Source: Phytoseiulus persimilis (Eukaryota > Arthropoda > Arachnida > Mesostigmata > Phytoseiidae). From it: a stretch of DNA of 64,000 nucleotides. Within the stretch, counting starts at the first letter, position 1; each line of letters opens with the position of its first letter. The DNA lies in NCBI GenBank assembly GCA_037576195.1, contig CM075103.1, forward strand, positions 21,142,001-21,206,000, written 5' to 3'. The position numbers and the translations under genes are program-made. The notes beneath the pieces were generated by a model. The model saw only the letters and a program-made list of their open reading frames with translations. It was not told the DNA's origin and did not search any database. Of the stretch, positions 33,861 through 44,140 are shown piece after piece.

Positions 33861-34975
33861 ATGATGAACGCGATTTCACGAGCCGCTGTTCTCATGGCCG
33901 TTGCCGCCGTCGGCCAAGCTCTTTACACTGCAGAAGACCTCATGGATGCAGTGGTCAAGGACTTGAGGAACGAGGTGAGGTCCATTCGAAGCTCGGCGTT
34001 CCCAGTCCTCCCTGATCATTCTTAATGTGCACGGTTCCATAACCGACAATATTTCCTGAACAGGCTGCAAGACGGAATTTGGACCCGGCTCCAGCAGTTC
34101 CTTTCCGTGTCGGAGTCTGGGGCTTCGGTAAGCATGAATGACGTCATAGAGGAACTCGCGATCTTGCGATTAACTTTTTAGAGGGGAAGAGGGAATACTA
34201 TACGATACTTCCCATCCTTAGAGCGAGGAGCCAATGTCGAGGCGACAGTCGTGAATGGCTCCATCACGGGCTTCGGGAGTGCCACTCGTTCTGGCCATTG
34301 TAGCAGCAGAGCTCATCCCCCACTGATGACGATAGAATGTAAACTGGTTCTGCAGAATATTCAGACCACGTTGAACGCTGAGGTTCAGGTAAAACCTTGT
34401 TTGAGGCTCACTGTAGCGCGCAGAAGTTGGCTGGAAGTGCAGGGGTTGATCTCGAGGAGAGCGGGAATAAGTCATCGTATTTTCAGGAAGCTGGAGACGC
34501 CGCTGCCTCCAACAAACGAATGATTGAGATAGATTCTCGGAGCAACCGTGATGCTTTCGTCTGGGTTGAGATGCGAGGGCGTCCCGGAGCGCGCGCGCGT
34601 CTCAGCGGAATCAGGGTGCAGTCAACCTGCTTCAACGCGAACGTCGTCAAGGGAAGCGTGCGACTCAATCGAAGGTTCGTTTTTTTCGATAGCTTGTCCT
34701 GATAGCATCGCTCAAAAATAACTGGATCCGGTAGCAGTGCATGCCGTCATTATCGTTTCGACGACGAAGACGTTTATATCGGTGTCCGAGTTCATCCTTG
34801 GAGGTTCTGAATTTCTCTCGGTCGGAATCGTTGACTCAATTTGAACGTTCACAGCTATCATACCTTCGTCCGGAAGGTTGACGAGCATCTCAGTCACAAT
34901 ATGGGGTTGTACATGCAGGACAGCTTCAGGCCCGTTCTTGATACCATCGTGGCGAGGAACAATATGCCTTCATAG
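33861..34975 (+). CDS. Secreted group-7-allergen-like lipid-binding protein (6 exons, 239 aa)
   Basis: Exons 33861-33974, 34064-34127, 34222-34388, 34487-34674, 34738-34803 and 34855-34975 join in phase to 720 nt (239 codons plus stop). All introns are GT-AG; donors include gtgagg, gtaagc and gtaaaa, with weaker gttcgt and gttctg. Signal peptide MMNAISRAAVLMAVAAVGQA, then AEDLMDAVVKDLRNE, LDPAPAVPFRV, a beta-rich middle (ANVEATVVNGSITGFGSATR, MTIECKLVLQNIQTTLNAEV), DAFVWVEMRGRP, ARLSGIRV, and a C-terminal helix HNMGLYMQDSFRPVLDTIV. The order (short helix, FDP-like motif, beta sheets, C-terminal helix) matches mite group-7 allergens and the JHBP/BPI-like fold, which bind lipids outside cells. 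Length is close to the family's roughly 215 residues. Intron 3 could end at 34423 instead, adding 21 codons in frame. Probably a live gene; a single AATAAA follows 51 nt after the stop. Confidence 0.75.
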
Positions 34976-35025
34976 GTTCGCCGGATATGATTCTACGAGG
35001 GTGGGAATGACTCTCGCTTCCGTCG

Positions 35026-35031
35026 AATAAA
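35026..35031 (+). terminator. Poly(A) signal AATAAA
   Basis: Plus-strand AATAAA 51 nt after the stop of the group-7-like gene. Confidence 0.55.
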
Positions 35032-35165
35032 TCGCATGCCTCAAACTTGTTGTTCTCCGTCAGTCCCCAAGCTGAAAAAACAGCTTGTTGACTTTATCCG
35101 GCACCTTGAGCTGCTTGAAGCCACGTGCTCATGTCAGGATCGTCGATAGAGCTCTGTGTGTAAAC

Positions 35166-35438
35166 TTAGTATCTATCGCGTCTCGGCATCCCAGAGAACT
35201 CAGGGCTGTTGGAGCTTCTTGAGAGACGGGACACAACCGATTTCCGGTCCTTGATCAACTCCGGAGGCGGCAGGAATCCATCAAGCGCTTCCAGACCGAC
35301 TCGCTTGCAACTTTGCCTGCCAGAGAGCTGACTTCCAATCCGACGGAGAATCTGTTTGGGGAGGCTGAAGGCCCCGAGCTTGGAGAGAGCAAGCCGGTGG
35401 TTGACCTCGTGGAAAGCGGGCTTCACTTCAACGAACAC
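35166..35438 (-). pseudogene. Non-LTR retrotransposon RT fragment
   Basis: The 90-codon frame reads FVEVKPAFHEVNHRLALSKL then LPKQILRRIGSQLSGRQSCK, matching the LINE RT pattern in which AFDxVNHxxLxxKL is followed by xxWIxSxLxxR. The catalytic Asp of AFD is His here. Only this block is left. Confidence 0.65.
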
Positions 35439-35442
35439 AACG

Positions 35443-36184
35443 TCAGCGGCTCATTCCCCCACAGCTGGAAGCCGAGCACTGTTGATCGAGTACATCCACG
35501 AGCCGGATAATCGCAGAGCGGTGCCAACGGAAACCGAATTGTGGTTCATCGAAAACACTGCGTGTTTCACACTTAGACACGACGGACTCGAAAGCTGATT
35601 CCTTTTTCAGAACCTCAGTTTCGGTGGAACTCGCGGCCACGAGGTTGTTCCCTCGGCCGACCTCCGTCGAGATGTTGGTGACCTCCCGCTGGGTGTCTTT
35701 CCTGCGGTCGACTCGCGTGTTGCGGCCAACGCTGACGAGATCCTTGGGTCGAGCGCTTCGGGTCGGGAAGCGACCTCGGACTGGTGAGCTTTCTCCTCCT
35801 GTCCCTCGCCTCCGTTCCACTCCTGTTGGGTTGTACCCCGTGTCCCGTTGCCCGGCTCGTGGGCAGTTGCAAATTGCGCAGGTTTGGAGTTCGGTTTTGC
35901 CCAGCGTTCCTGAGTACCTGATTTCTCGCGTCGATAAATGGTTGAACTTCACTCTTTCTCTCGTCATTTTCCGCCACTCGGTTCACGTACTCATCTCGTA
36001 CTGGACTTCCGAGAGGTTTCAGTGAGAGTACCCCTGGTTTCGCTTTCAGTTCCACCAGAGGGTTCACGATTCTGGCCGCGATTTCTCCGACCCTGTAAGG
36101 TGGATCACCCGTGATCGCCGCGACCGCCCCCGCTCCTCCGGCATGACAGATGACGTGTGCTTGAATCCGCGGGTTGTTCTCCAA
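35443..36184 (-). other. Unrecognised minus-strand frames upstream of the LINE RT scrap
   Basis: Two overlapping frames, 35443-35967 (174 codons) and 35615-36184 (189 codons). The first contains CAICNCPRAGQRDTGYN; the second begins MENNPRIQAHVICHAGGAGA. They lie directly upstream of the RT scrap in the same orientation and could be the 5' part of that element, but no domain supports it. Confidence 0.3.
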
Positions 36185-36289
36185 GAGCGCGGCAACGCCT
36201 GCCAGGGTCTCAAGGATCGATGTCCTTTTTCGGCTTATACCGAAAAATGTCTCAGATGACGGACCCTCCTTTCCGGCGAGTTATCGCTC

Positions 36290-37290
36290 AGATAACGGAC
36301 CCTCCAGATAAAAGACCTCTCACCGCAGACCACTCATCTATAGTGGTGATTTCGGAGTCGAACTGACTATACTTCTGGGGGTCTTTGTAGTGGGTTTCGG
36401 AATCGATCTGTAACAGCCAGTTGGATTCTGGAGGAGAGCTAGCTGGAAGGTTCTCTGGAGATGCATGTCGATAGCGGCAATCCCGACGGATCGACATGGG
36501 AAACGGAAGCGGCGTTGACGGATGGAGCCGCTTGTAGCCGGAAGCAGGCAGTGTCGTGAGTTAGAGAGAGCTGTGAGCGGCGTCAAGGACCGTAGCTGCC
36601 TATTGAGGAGCCGGTCGAGAAGGAGTAAAATAAAGAAGAAGTTGAACTATCAGAGCGTTGTCCCTCTCCTCTGAGTGGATCCAGTTTGTAGGTCCCAATC
36701 GGCCTGTTACAGATTCGACCGTGTATTTCGGGGCCACGTAGGTGATTCGTTGATTGATCTGATATATCTGATTATACTTATCGGGATCCAAGGTGGTGGT
36801 CCCGGAATCGATGCGACCATACCTCCGGGAGTTTACGGAGCTGATTCCGGGATCGATCCGAGTGTACTTCTTGAGGTCCATGTAGGTGATTCCGACGTCG
36901 ATCTGACCATACTGGAATGGTTCCCGGAGCGCGAAAGGCCCGCGGGAGAAGACTGCATGATCCGGAGTACTTTGGAATTTCATGAGAACGGCATCGACGA
37001 CTTGGTACCCCGCACCAAACGGGCGTTCAGATAATGGCAAAAATATTCTTCATGCGATTTCTATCCGCGGAGCCCTCACGTATTCTCATTTTGGGGGTCT
37101 ATGCAGGTTATTCCGGGATCGATCTGACCATTCTGCAGCGGGTCTGCGGGGGTGTTCCAGGGATCTATACGATCATACGTCTGAGGCTCCACGGAGGTGA
37201 TTCAGGAGTCTGTCTGGCCATACTCTTGTGGGTCCATGGGGATGATTCTGGGCTCAATCTAGCCCAGAATTGCGGAGATATATCCACAGC
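36290..37290 (-). repeat. Degenerate tandem repeat of about 51 bp
   Basis: Units such as ATTCCGGGATCGATCTGACC recur at about 51-bp spacing. On the minus strand each unit codes for about 17 residues of the form DPxxYxQIDPGITx: examples are DLKKYTRIDPGIS, NSRRYGRIDSGTT, DPDKYNQIYQ, EPQTYDRIDP and QNGQIDPGITCIDP. Stops and indels break the frame. Either a decayed repeat-protein exon or a minisatellite. Related short motifs recur near 49430-49600. Confidence 0.6.
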
Positions 37291-37394
37291 AAGCCCCCAG
37301 ATTGAATCAGTGTTATCCATCTCAGTTTCGACTTCTGGGGATACTCAACGCCAACAGAGAGTAGGTGACTAATACGATGGTGGAACTCGGTAGG

Positions 37395-37919
37395 ACCGAT
37401 TTGACCCAGTTCGAGATACAGGAGGTGCCGGGGAAGCCGCTACGTTGCAAGCCTTTCCGTCTTTCCGTCGAGAGAATTTGTTGATGGCACTCAAGAGTGT
37501 AGCTCGGAAAGCACTCATTCTGGCTGATGGTCAGACTGAACAAATGTCGATTCTCCAAAGAAACTTTCGCTTTTTCTGGGTTAAAAATTTCGAGAAGAGA
37601 TATCCACCGGAAACTAGCAGCGATGGAAAAGTTCCCGAAGCCGAAAGATGTTCACTAAGTACGGCGGTTCCTTGGATTGACGAGTTTTTCAAGCGGTATA
37701 TCAAGAACCATGCGACGATTACAATTCCATCGACGTTGTTATTGAAATAGGAGGCAAGCTCCGATTAGGACGAAAAGTGTACGGAAACTTTCCACAAACC
37801 GGAGAGGGCGTTGTTGCGCGATCCGATTCTGGAGCGGTTCGATAAGAAGAGGGAAACGGAGCTGCAAACTGACGCGAGTTTGGTTGGACTTGGTGCTGTC
37901 CCAATGCAAAAAGTGGATA
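37395..37919 (+). pseudogene. Ty3/gypsy pol scraps
   Basis: RTDLTQFEIQEVPGKPLRCK and PFRLSVER (37395-37480) match the start of a gypsy RT; LLRDPILERFDKKRETELQT followed by DASLVGLGAVPMQK (37805-37917) matches the start of its RNase H. The RT core between is absent. The piece is cut by a Tigger terminal repeat at 37920. Confidence 0.55.
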
Positions 37920-38691
37920 CAGTGAAGTCTCGCTAACTTGGACTTCACAAACTTGGAAACCTTCGCTAACTTATAACTTGGACCCGATCCCACGACAGCC
38001 TCGATAACTTGTACCGTATGTGTAATGTTTATCTAATGTCCATCTCATAGCTCGGGAAGCCTTCGCTATCCCATATATTTGGCTCAATCGTTCCCTCTGA
38101 CTTGAAGTCTGCGACAGCTATCATACTTTGAGATTCTTCGTTGGTAGCGAGTGCCTATCCAGGATTCCTGAATATCGGAAAAACTTGGAGCTGTCGCGGC
38201 TCCTCCTTGAAAGTTTCTCTAATTCACAATCTCATCCGTTCCAAATCGGTCCATGCATGAGGATTTGCACATGCGCGCGTTCCCGCTCCTGACGTGCGTG
38301 TCGTCGAAGTAAGCGGCCAGTGCGAAGGTGATCATTCCAGCTGTTGAAGCTGTCTCAAGAAGTTTCGGTCACTGACTGATCCGAAGAAACCATTCTCGCA
38401 CTCAAGAGCAATTTCTGTCGAGTCTCTACCAGATCGCATCACTGCGAGCCGGAAGCATGAGCGTTGAGCCTAACCGCATGAGACGGCTGTCGAAACAAAC
38501 GAACCTGAGCCTCCGGGATAAAGTTCAAGTAATCGAAGATTTGGACGCCATCATCAGCGTTTGTGAAATCAGGCAGAAATGAAAAATTTCGCAGGCCATC
38601 GTCTACAATGTTAAACGCGACGCCACAAAAATCCGTTTCCAGCGTGCCCTGAAGCCTGCAAGTGATCGGAAACGCATCCGGCAAGAGAAAT
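37920..38691 (+). pseudogene. Tigger/pogo 5' end with DNA-binding domain, truncated
   Basis: Begins CAGTGAAGTCTCGCTAACTT after the dinucleotide TA, as pogo/Tigger ends do, with internal AACTTGGA repeats. At 38457-38690 the plus strand reads MSVEPNRMRRLSKQTNLSLR, DKVQVIEDLDAI, KISQAIVYNVKRDATKIRFQ, the CENP-B-type HTH of Tigger transposases, with one TGA inside (near 38579). Truncated by the copia LTR at 38692. Confidence 0.6.
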
Positions 38692-38995
38692 TGTTGAGAA
38701 ATATCGTTACACTTCAGTATCTGAAACATGTCTCAACTACTCACACCCGTAACGGGGACAAGGACAAGCCCTGTGCGTGATTACGCCACCGGGCTTAGAC
38801 ACTTAGCTTTGGCCGCGGTCAGCTCACGCTTTCCCGCCAAGTATAAATACTGCAATAAAGAAGCTTCGCTCTTGAGGAGCTACGCATTCCCTAACCGGGA
38901 CTCTGTCTGTTTATTTCGTGCCGTGATCTTCCAGCTTCCAGAGAACTTCCAGATCGGTGTCTACCGACTGACTTCAGGGAACGAATATCCAACAT
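38692..38995 (+). repeat. 5' LTR of the second copia element (304 bp)
   Basis: Starts TGTTG, ends CAACA. Contains GTATAAATAC (TATA), AATAAAG and ACTCTGTCTGTTTATTT. Shares its 3' half with the solo LTR at 11957-12288. Followed by a leader whose first bases resemble the other copia's leader (GTTACCAGCACGATACG). Confidence 0.75.
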
Positions 38996-39117
38996 TCGTT
39001 ACCAGCACGATACGACTCTGTAAACACTGTCGTTTGGAAGTGAACACTGTGAAGTGTGTGTGTGACTCTCGCGTGTAGTGACCTGCCGGTGAAGGTACAT
39101 CAAGGTGCGACAAGAAA

Positions 39118-39635
39118 ATGGATCCAACGGAGAGTCAACGGACACAGGAAGATTCCAGTAGCTCCCACGGCTTTAGTGAGGTTGGGGATGAAATGCCAGG
39201 ACATTCGGCGAAGACAGGCGACGAAGCATTGGACTTCAGCAGGAAGAGTGTCGGAGCAACGGACGACACTGACAAGGACTTGAACGAGTTCAACATGGGT
39301 TCAAGACACCGAGCAGAAGACCTTTTAGAGCTCAGACTCGACGGAGCGAACTACACAGAGTGGCACTGTCGAAGTTCACTACCTACATGTATCTGTCCAA
39401 CAAAAGCGCTGGTGAGAATCTTCTCAGGTTCAATAAGATCTTAAGCCGCTGCGAGGCCCTAGGGGTCTCCTTGCCTTCTGATTTGAAAATCACGATTCTG
39501 CTGGCAAGTTTGCCCCCGAGTTGGGAATCTTTCAAGCAAAGTTTCACTGCAAGAGATGAGTCAGCTCAGTCTCTTGTCCATCTAACATCTGCTATCGAGA
39601 TGGAGGCAATTCGGCGCGGTAGATTCGATACCAGT
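39118..39635 (+). pseudogene. Copia 2 Gag, 5' part
   Basis: ATG 39118 opens MDPTESQRTQEDSSSSHGFS; EDLLELRLDGANYTEW then a deletion/frameshift near 39365 moves to the frame carrying ALSKFTTYMYL, ILLASLPPSWESFKQSF and AIEMEAIRRGRFDT. This matches the Gag core of the other copia copy. Interrupted by a LINE insertion at 39636. Confidence 0.8.
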
Positions 39636-40993
39636 CCATCTTAGGCCCCACACTTTGGAACATAATGTACGACGACCTATTCAGAACGCAACTTCCATCC
39701 GACTCTGAGATCATTGGATACGCGGACGACATCTGCCTGGTCACCAAGGGTGACGACGAGAGAGACTGTGCCGAAAAGGCCAACGAGTCCCTCGAAATCG
39801 TATCCGAATGGCTACGGCACAGGTCACTCTCTACCGCCCCATCCAAATCTGAAGCTATATACATTACATGCAAACATAAAATCACGCCATTCCCCATCAT
39901 CTGCGAAGGCCAACAGATCAACATCAGAAAAAATGTCAAATATCTCGGAGCACACATAGATAGCAAGCTCGGATTCCACACACACCTCAAACGAACAACC
40001 GAAAAAGCCACTAAAATCTCAAACCGACTCTCAGCGCTCATGCCACGAACACATGGCGCCGGCGAAGAGAGGAGAAAAACCCTCTCATCAGTAGCATGGT
40101 CCATCACAAATTACGCGCACAGTATATGGTCCTCCTCCCTACATCACAAAACCTACAGACAACTAATAGACAAAACACAACGAATAACAGCCCTTAGAAT
40201 CTGCAGAGCCTACCGAACGGTGTCAACGGAAGCAATCTTAATTCTAGCCAGAACAATACCCTGGCACATAAAACTGCTAGCTCCCAACCAAAACAGCAAC
40301 GACGACTACTACCCGTTCAGTCTCGAGGACCACTGCCTTCAGCAGTGGCAAATCATTTGGGACAACACGAACACGAAAGCACAATGGACAAAAAAGCTTA
40401 TCCCCAAAATCGACCTCTGGTACAACAGACTCCACGGTGAACTCACATATCACATGACACAACTCCTCACGGGACACGGGGCCTTTCAATCTTACCTGTT
40501 CAGGATAGGCAAGAAGGTCTCCCCTACATGCGTCCACTGTAGCAGCGGGGACGAAGACACACCAGAACACACCATTTTTCACTGCTCGAAATTCTCCCCA
40601 CATAGAGTAGCATGCTTCGGCCCCAACCCTGTAAACACGGAAAACCTCATCGAACACATCACAAAACAGCCTCAAAACTGGAACTTATTCTCTTCCTTCG
40701 CGTCAGCCATCCTAAACTCAAAAGAAGAATACGAGCGAGAACTCCTCCTCAACACATCAGCACAACACAATAACACACCAGAAGCAAGGTAGATACAAAG
40801 TTACCATAACGCCGTGAGACCTCAGAGTCTCCCGGGGAGGAGCTGAAGAAACTTCGGTATACCGGCCCCTCTCCGCGGCAAAGAGGATGGGTTTTAGTGA
40901 GTTTGCGAGTCTCACAGTACCCGAGTGCGAAACATCCGCCTCGGGTCTGCATCAAGCATTTCCCACCTCTATGAATATGAAAAAAAAAAAAAA
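39636..40993 (+). mobile_element. 5'-truncated LINE with poly(A) and 15-bp TSD
   Basis: Flanked by exact duplications of AGATTCGATACCAGT at 39621-39635 and 40994-41008, ends in a run of 14-15 A, and lacks its 5' part: it starts inside the RT just before GPTLWNIMYDDLF. This is the classical outcome of target-primed reverse transcription. Removing it restores the copia Gag reading. Confidence 0.9.
39665..40792 (+). CDS. LINE RT C-terminal part (375 codons, partial)
   Basis: Open without a stop. Begins within RT palm (SEIIGYADDICLVTKG holds the catalytic ADD), then VKYLGAHIDSKLGFHTHL and IRK-type thumb, then a C-terminal domain with the zinc-binding pattern CVHCSSGDEDTPEHTIFHC. Match is to R1/jockey-like LINEs. 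The intact frame and perfect TSD suggest a young insertion. It is a 5'-truncated copy, so it cannot work alone, and its first ATG is internal to the original protein. Confidence 0.85.
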   Translation: MYDDLFRTQLPSDSEIIGYADDICLVTKGDDERDCAEKANESLEIVSEWLRHRSLSTAPSKSEAIYITCKHKITPFPIICEGQQINIRKNVKYLGAHIDSKLGFHTHLKRTTEKATKISNRLSALMPRTHGAGEERRKTLSSVAWSITNYAHSIWSSSLHHKTYRQLIDKTQRITALRICRAYRTVSTEAILILARTIPWHIKLLAPNQNSNDDYYPFSLEDHCLQQWQIIWDNTNTKAQWTKKLIPKIDLWYNRLHGELTYHMTQLLTGHGAFQSYLFRIGKKVSPTCVHCSSGDEDTPEHTIFHCSKFSPHRVACFGPNPVNTENLIEHITKQPQNWNLFSSFASAILNSKEEYERELLLNTSAQHNNTPEAR

Positions 40994-41008
40994 AGATTCG
41001 ATACCAGT

Positions 41009-42250
41009 GAAGTGACAGCCCTGTTCTCGCGTCTTCGGACTCCATCAGGGAGACAACACAACCGAAGGACATTCAGCGAGAGGTCAAGCGTGAACGGGAC
41101 AATGACCAGCACATCAGAAAATGACTACTACGGTTGCGGTCATTCTGGACACATGATTACGCGGTGCAACGCTCCAAGTGGAAGTGGAACTCGAGTGGAG
41201 AATCGATATCAACGCCCGCAGCAACCTCGGCGCAACCAGCAGCCACGGCGCGGCGGAATGAGATCCTTCAACCGCCATCGACAACAACATAGTGCACATC
41301 ATACAGAAGCTGATGTGGTTGAGATCCTGAACTGTGAGATGGAGATTGTAGAGTCCCATATTACGACACCTGACAACGAATATGTGGTGGACTCCGGTAC
41401 CAATTTTCACATGTGTAATTCTCTAGAGCACATGACGCACTACGCAGCATTCCACCAGTCACGCAAAGTGAGATTGGGAGGTTCCCGGACCCTGAGAGCT
41501 CCTGGGTCCGGAACTGTTTACGTGACACTCATTCAAGAAGGAAAGCCAGTGACAATCCAGCTGAATGAGGTGCTGTACGTTCCGAAACTCCGCCGAAATC
41601 TCATATCGGTCTCAAAGCTCGCAGATGACAAGTTTGAGATCAGGATCTCCCGGAATTCTATCATCATGACTCGAGGGAAGACGTCCATTCAAGCAACAAG
41701 GAAGGATGGCCTTTACCCCCTGTATGCCGTGGACTCCGCCGAAGAATACAACGCCGAAGGCATCAAACCGAAGAAAAAGGTCTGCCTCACTAAAATGCAC
41801 CGGAATTTCGCTCATTTCAACGCCGGACGGCTCAAGTCAATGCTACAACGTCAAGGATGTGACGTAATCAAAGATTTCCTCAGCTTTGATAGCTGCGTCA
41901 ACGGAAAAATGCCCAGAGCTAGCTATCGGCCGGAACTCAGCAGCTCACTTGCCCCTCGTAACGGATGGATCAAGAGCGATGTCTGTTTCGTCAGTACGCC
42001 TTCCTGCGGCAGACATAACGCTTTCAAGACATTGACCGATAATCATAGCCGATTCCGAGAAACCTACTTCCTCCAGAATAAGCTAGAAGTCTTCTATCGG
42101 GTACGGGAATTCCCCAAGAGGTTCAAGCGAATATCAACGGGCCTCCTATGGATGAAGAAAAAGAACAGGAAGCGGATCCCTCACCCAACGACACCAGTGA
42201 GCCAGACAGCACCGGTGATGACGACAACTTGGAAGGAGAAAGGAACGTAG
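41009..42250 (+). pseudogene. Copia 2 Gag 3' part, protease and remnant integrase
   Basis: The frame that resumes after the LINE has a zinc knuckle with its first Cys changed (YYGCGHSGHMITRC), a His/Gln/Arg-rich linker, the protease (YVVDSGTNFHMC, then VLYVPKLRRNLISVSKLADD), GAG-pre-integrase (HRNFAHFNAGRLKSM, SFDSCVNGKMPRAS) and the first integrase strand (FKTLTDNHSRF). Then most of the integrase core is deleted, near 42130. Confidence 0.8.
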
Positions 42251-42471
42251 ACGACGAGCGAGCCATCGCATCGGGTTCGGGACCCGGCGATGAAGCCTCT
42301 CCTGCCAGAGAACCGCGCGGACGCACCAGAAACCAGAGCTCGGCAAGGATGGAGGGACAAATCGAGGGAAGCAAGTACAATTTAAGAGACAAAGGTACCT
42401 TAAAGAAGCCGAACCATTTTGAGGCAGGGATAGCCTACAATGTAATAAGTAGTACTACAACCAATGAAACT
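42251..42471 (+). pseudogene. Copia 2 post-integrase linker
   Basis: A frame starting at about 42148 gives an acidic, Ser/Pro-rich linker and ends with SKYNLRDKGTLKKPNHFEAG, the counterpart of YELRDRSKL in the first copia. Interrupted by a SINE with TSD. Confidence 0.7.
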
Positions 42472-42748
42472 CTGTTCTGTTGTCGGCTGAACCTCTCAGC
42501 CAGCCCTCAGGAGTGTCCCGGATTCACCTTTCGGTATTGCTTCAGTAACACTCCCTATCGCCTCGCAAATCCCATTGCGGGCGGTGGGCTTGGGTCTTAA
42601 GATGGTTCAGATTTAATTCTGATATAAGTTAAATCCTCTTTTTACCACATAAGAAATTTGTTGTCCCGGCCGGGGATCGAACCCGCGATTGCTAGCTTAG
42701 CGTGGCACCCAAGGCGTTGGTTTATGCCACACGGCCAACGAGCCGATT
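42472..42748 (-). mobile_element. tRNA-derived SINE
   Basis: On the minus strand a tRNA-like head has box A TGGCCGTGTGGC (42726-42737) and box B GGTTCGATCCC (42673-42683), followed by a tRNA-unrelated body. The insertion is flanked by exact 14-bp duplications CAACCAATGAAACT (42458-42471 and 42749-42762). The acceptor arms do not pair, so it is not a working tRNA gene. The tail, next to 42472, is ACAACAGAACAG rather than poly(A). Confidence 0.8.
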
Positions 42749-42762
42749 CAACCAATGAAACT

Positions 42763-44140
42763 AGCGACCCCCTAGGCAGGTTCAACTCACAGGCAGACGT
42801 GCCTCTTAACCTAGCGGACGTGTATCGCTCAAAGTATAAAAATGAATGGTTTGCGGCAAGGGCATTGGAACTATAGTCCTTCAGAACTAATCAGGTTTGC
42901 AAACTCGTGGACCCGGAACGCGGACAAAATGTCCTGACGAATAGATGGGTCTTCTCGTTGATAACTGATAAGGACAATAGCATAATCAAGAGGAAGGCCA
43001 GGCCCGTGGTAAGAGGATATAAACAAAGAGCTGGAATTGACTATGATAGTCTGTTTAGCCCTGTGGCGAAGTTTGACACGATTATGGCAGTACTGTCAAT
43101 CGCTGCACAGGAGCGTCTCCGTTTGAACCACACGGATATGTGCACGTCCTTCTCGTCTGCGCCATCAGACGAAAGACTCTTTATGAAACAGCTAGCTGGT
43201 TTGGACAACGGTACCAACAGAGTCTGTGAACTATTGAAGGCGTGGTATTGGATACTCCAGGCTCCTAAAATGTTTAACCAGAAATTGAGCAACACATTGT
43301 TGAGTCTCAATATGGTCGAGTTGACCAGAAGCAAGTTGGACTCTTGCTTGTACTTTCCAAATCCTCCGACTCGAGTTTTTGTTCTGATATAAGTTGATGA
43401 TGGCCTGATAGGCTCCAACGATGAACAAATGAATCAAAGAATAATAAAGGAACTAGAGTAAACCTTTAGACTTACCACGGCGCCGCTCGAGTTTTTATTG
43501 GGATTGAGGATTGCGATCTCTCCCGACGGAGGTAGGATCCATTAGGATCAAGCCCAGTATGTTACCGAGCTACTAGATCGTTTCCAGATGTCAGATTGGA
43601 ACGTGTCTTCTGTACCAATCGACTCAACGTCGAAATCTGCATTTGAAGGAAGAATCGATCTTACTCTGATGTATAGAGAGCTCGAAGGGGCTTTGAGGTT
43701 TGTGGCGGTGGGAACTAGAGGATATAGTTCCTACGCTGTTGGACTAAAGTCAAGATACGTAGACAAGCCAACACGCCACCTATGGAACGTCGGTCTAAAA
43801 ACGTTGAGGTTTCCATCAGAAACCCGGAACCACGGTCCCACGTATACTGGCGGTGCTCACGCCCAGATTGATGCCTGCTGTAATGTGGTTGCAGAAACAC
43901 TCAGAGCAGTACCAGTGGAGCAGCTCAAATATTTGGTGGAGCGCCAGTATGTTGGTCTTCAAGAAGCCAAAGCTGTATAACGCTTCCATCCCCTTTTGAA
44001 AGCAATATCGTGAAATGGGTAAGACCTGTTTGGAGCTGAGAAGGCTGTTACAGGAAGTCGGACATCGAATCACTCCGACTCTCCACGTGGACAACACAAG
44101 TTGCATCCAACTGTTGACAGAAGCCCAGGAATCTGAACGT
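42763..44140 (+). pseudogene. Copia 2 RT and RNase H, decayed
   Basis: RT boxes NRWVFSLITDKDNSIIKRKA, FDTIMAVLSIAAQERLRLNH, LFMKQLAGLDNGTNRVCELL, LDSCLYFPNPPTRVFVLI followed by TAA and VDDGL: the tyrosine codon of the YVDDG box is a stop here. RNase H pieces to 44150 ([19 protein letters not shown]). Multiple stops and frame changes. Confidence 0.8.

Noticed and set aside
42663..42741. Functional tRNA gene
   Set aside because: Box A and box B are present, but the acceptor arms do not pair and the unit is flanked by a TSD, so it is the head of a SINE.
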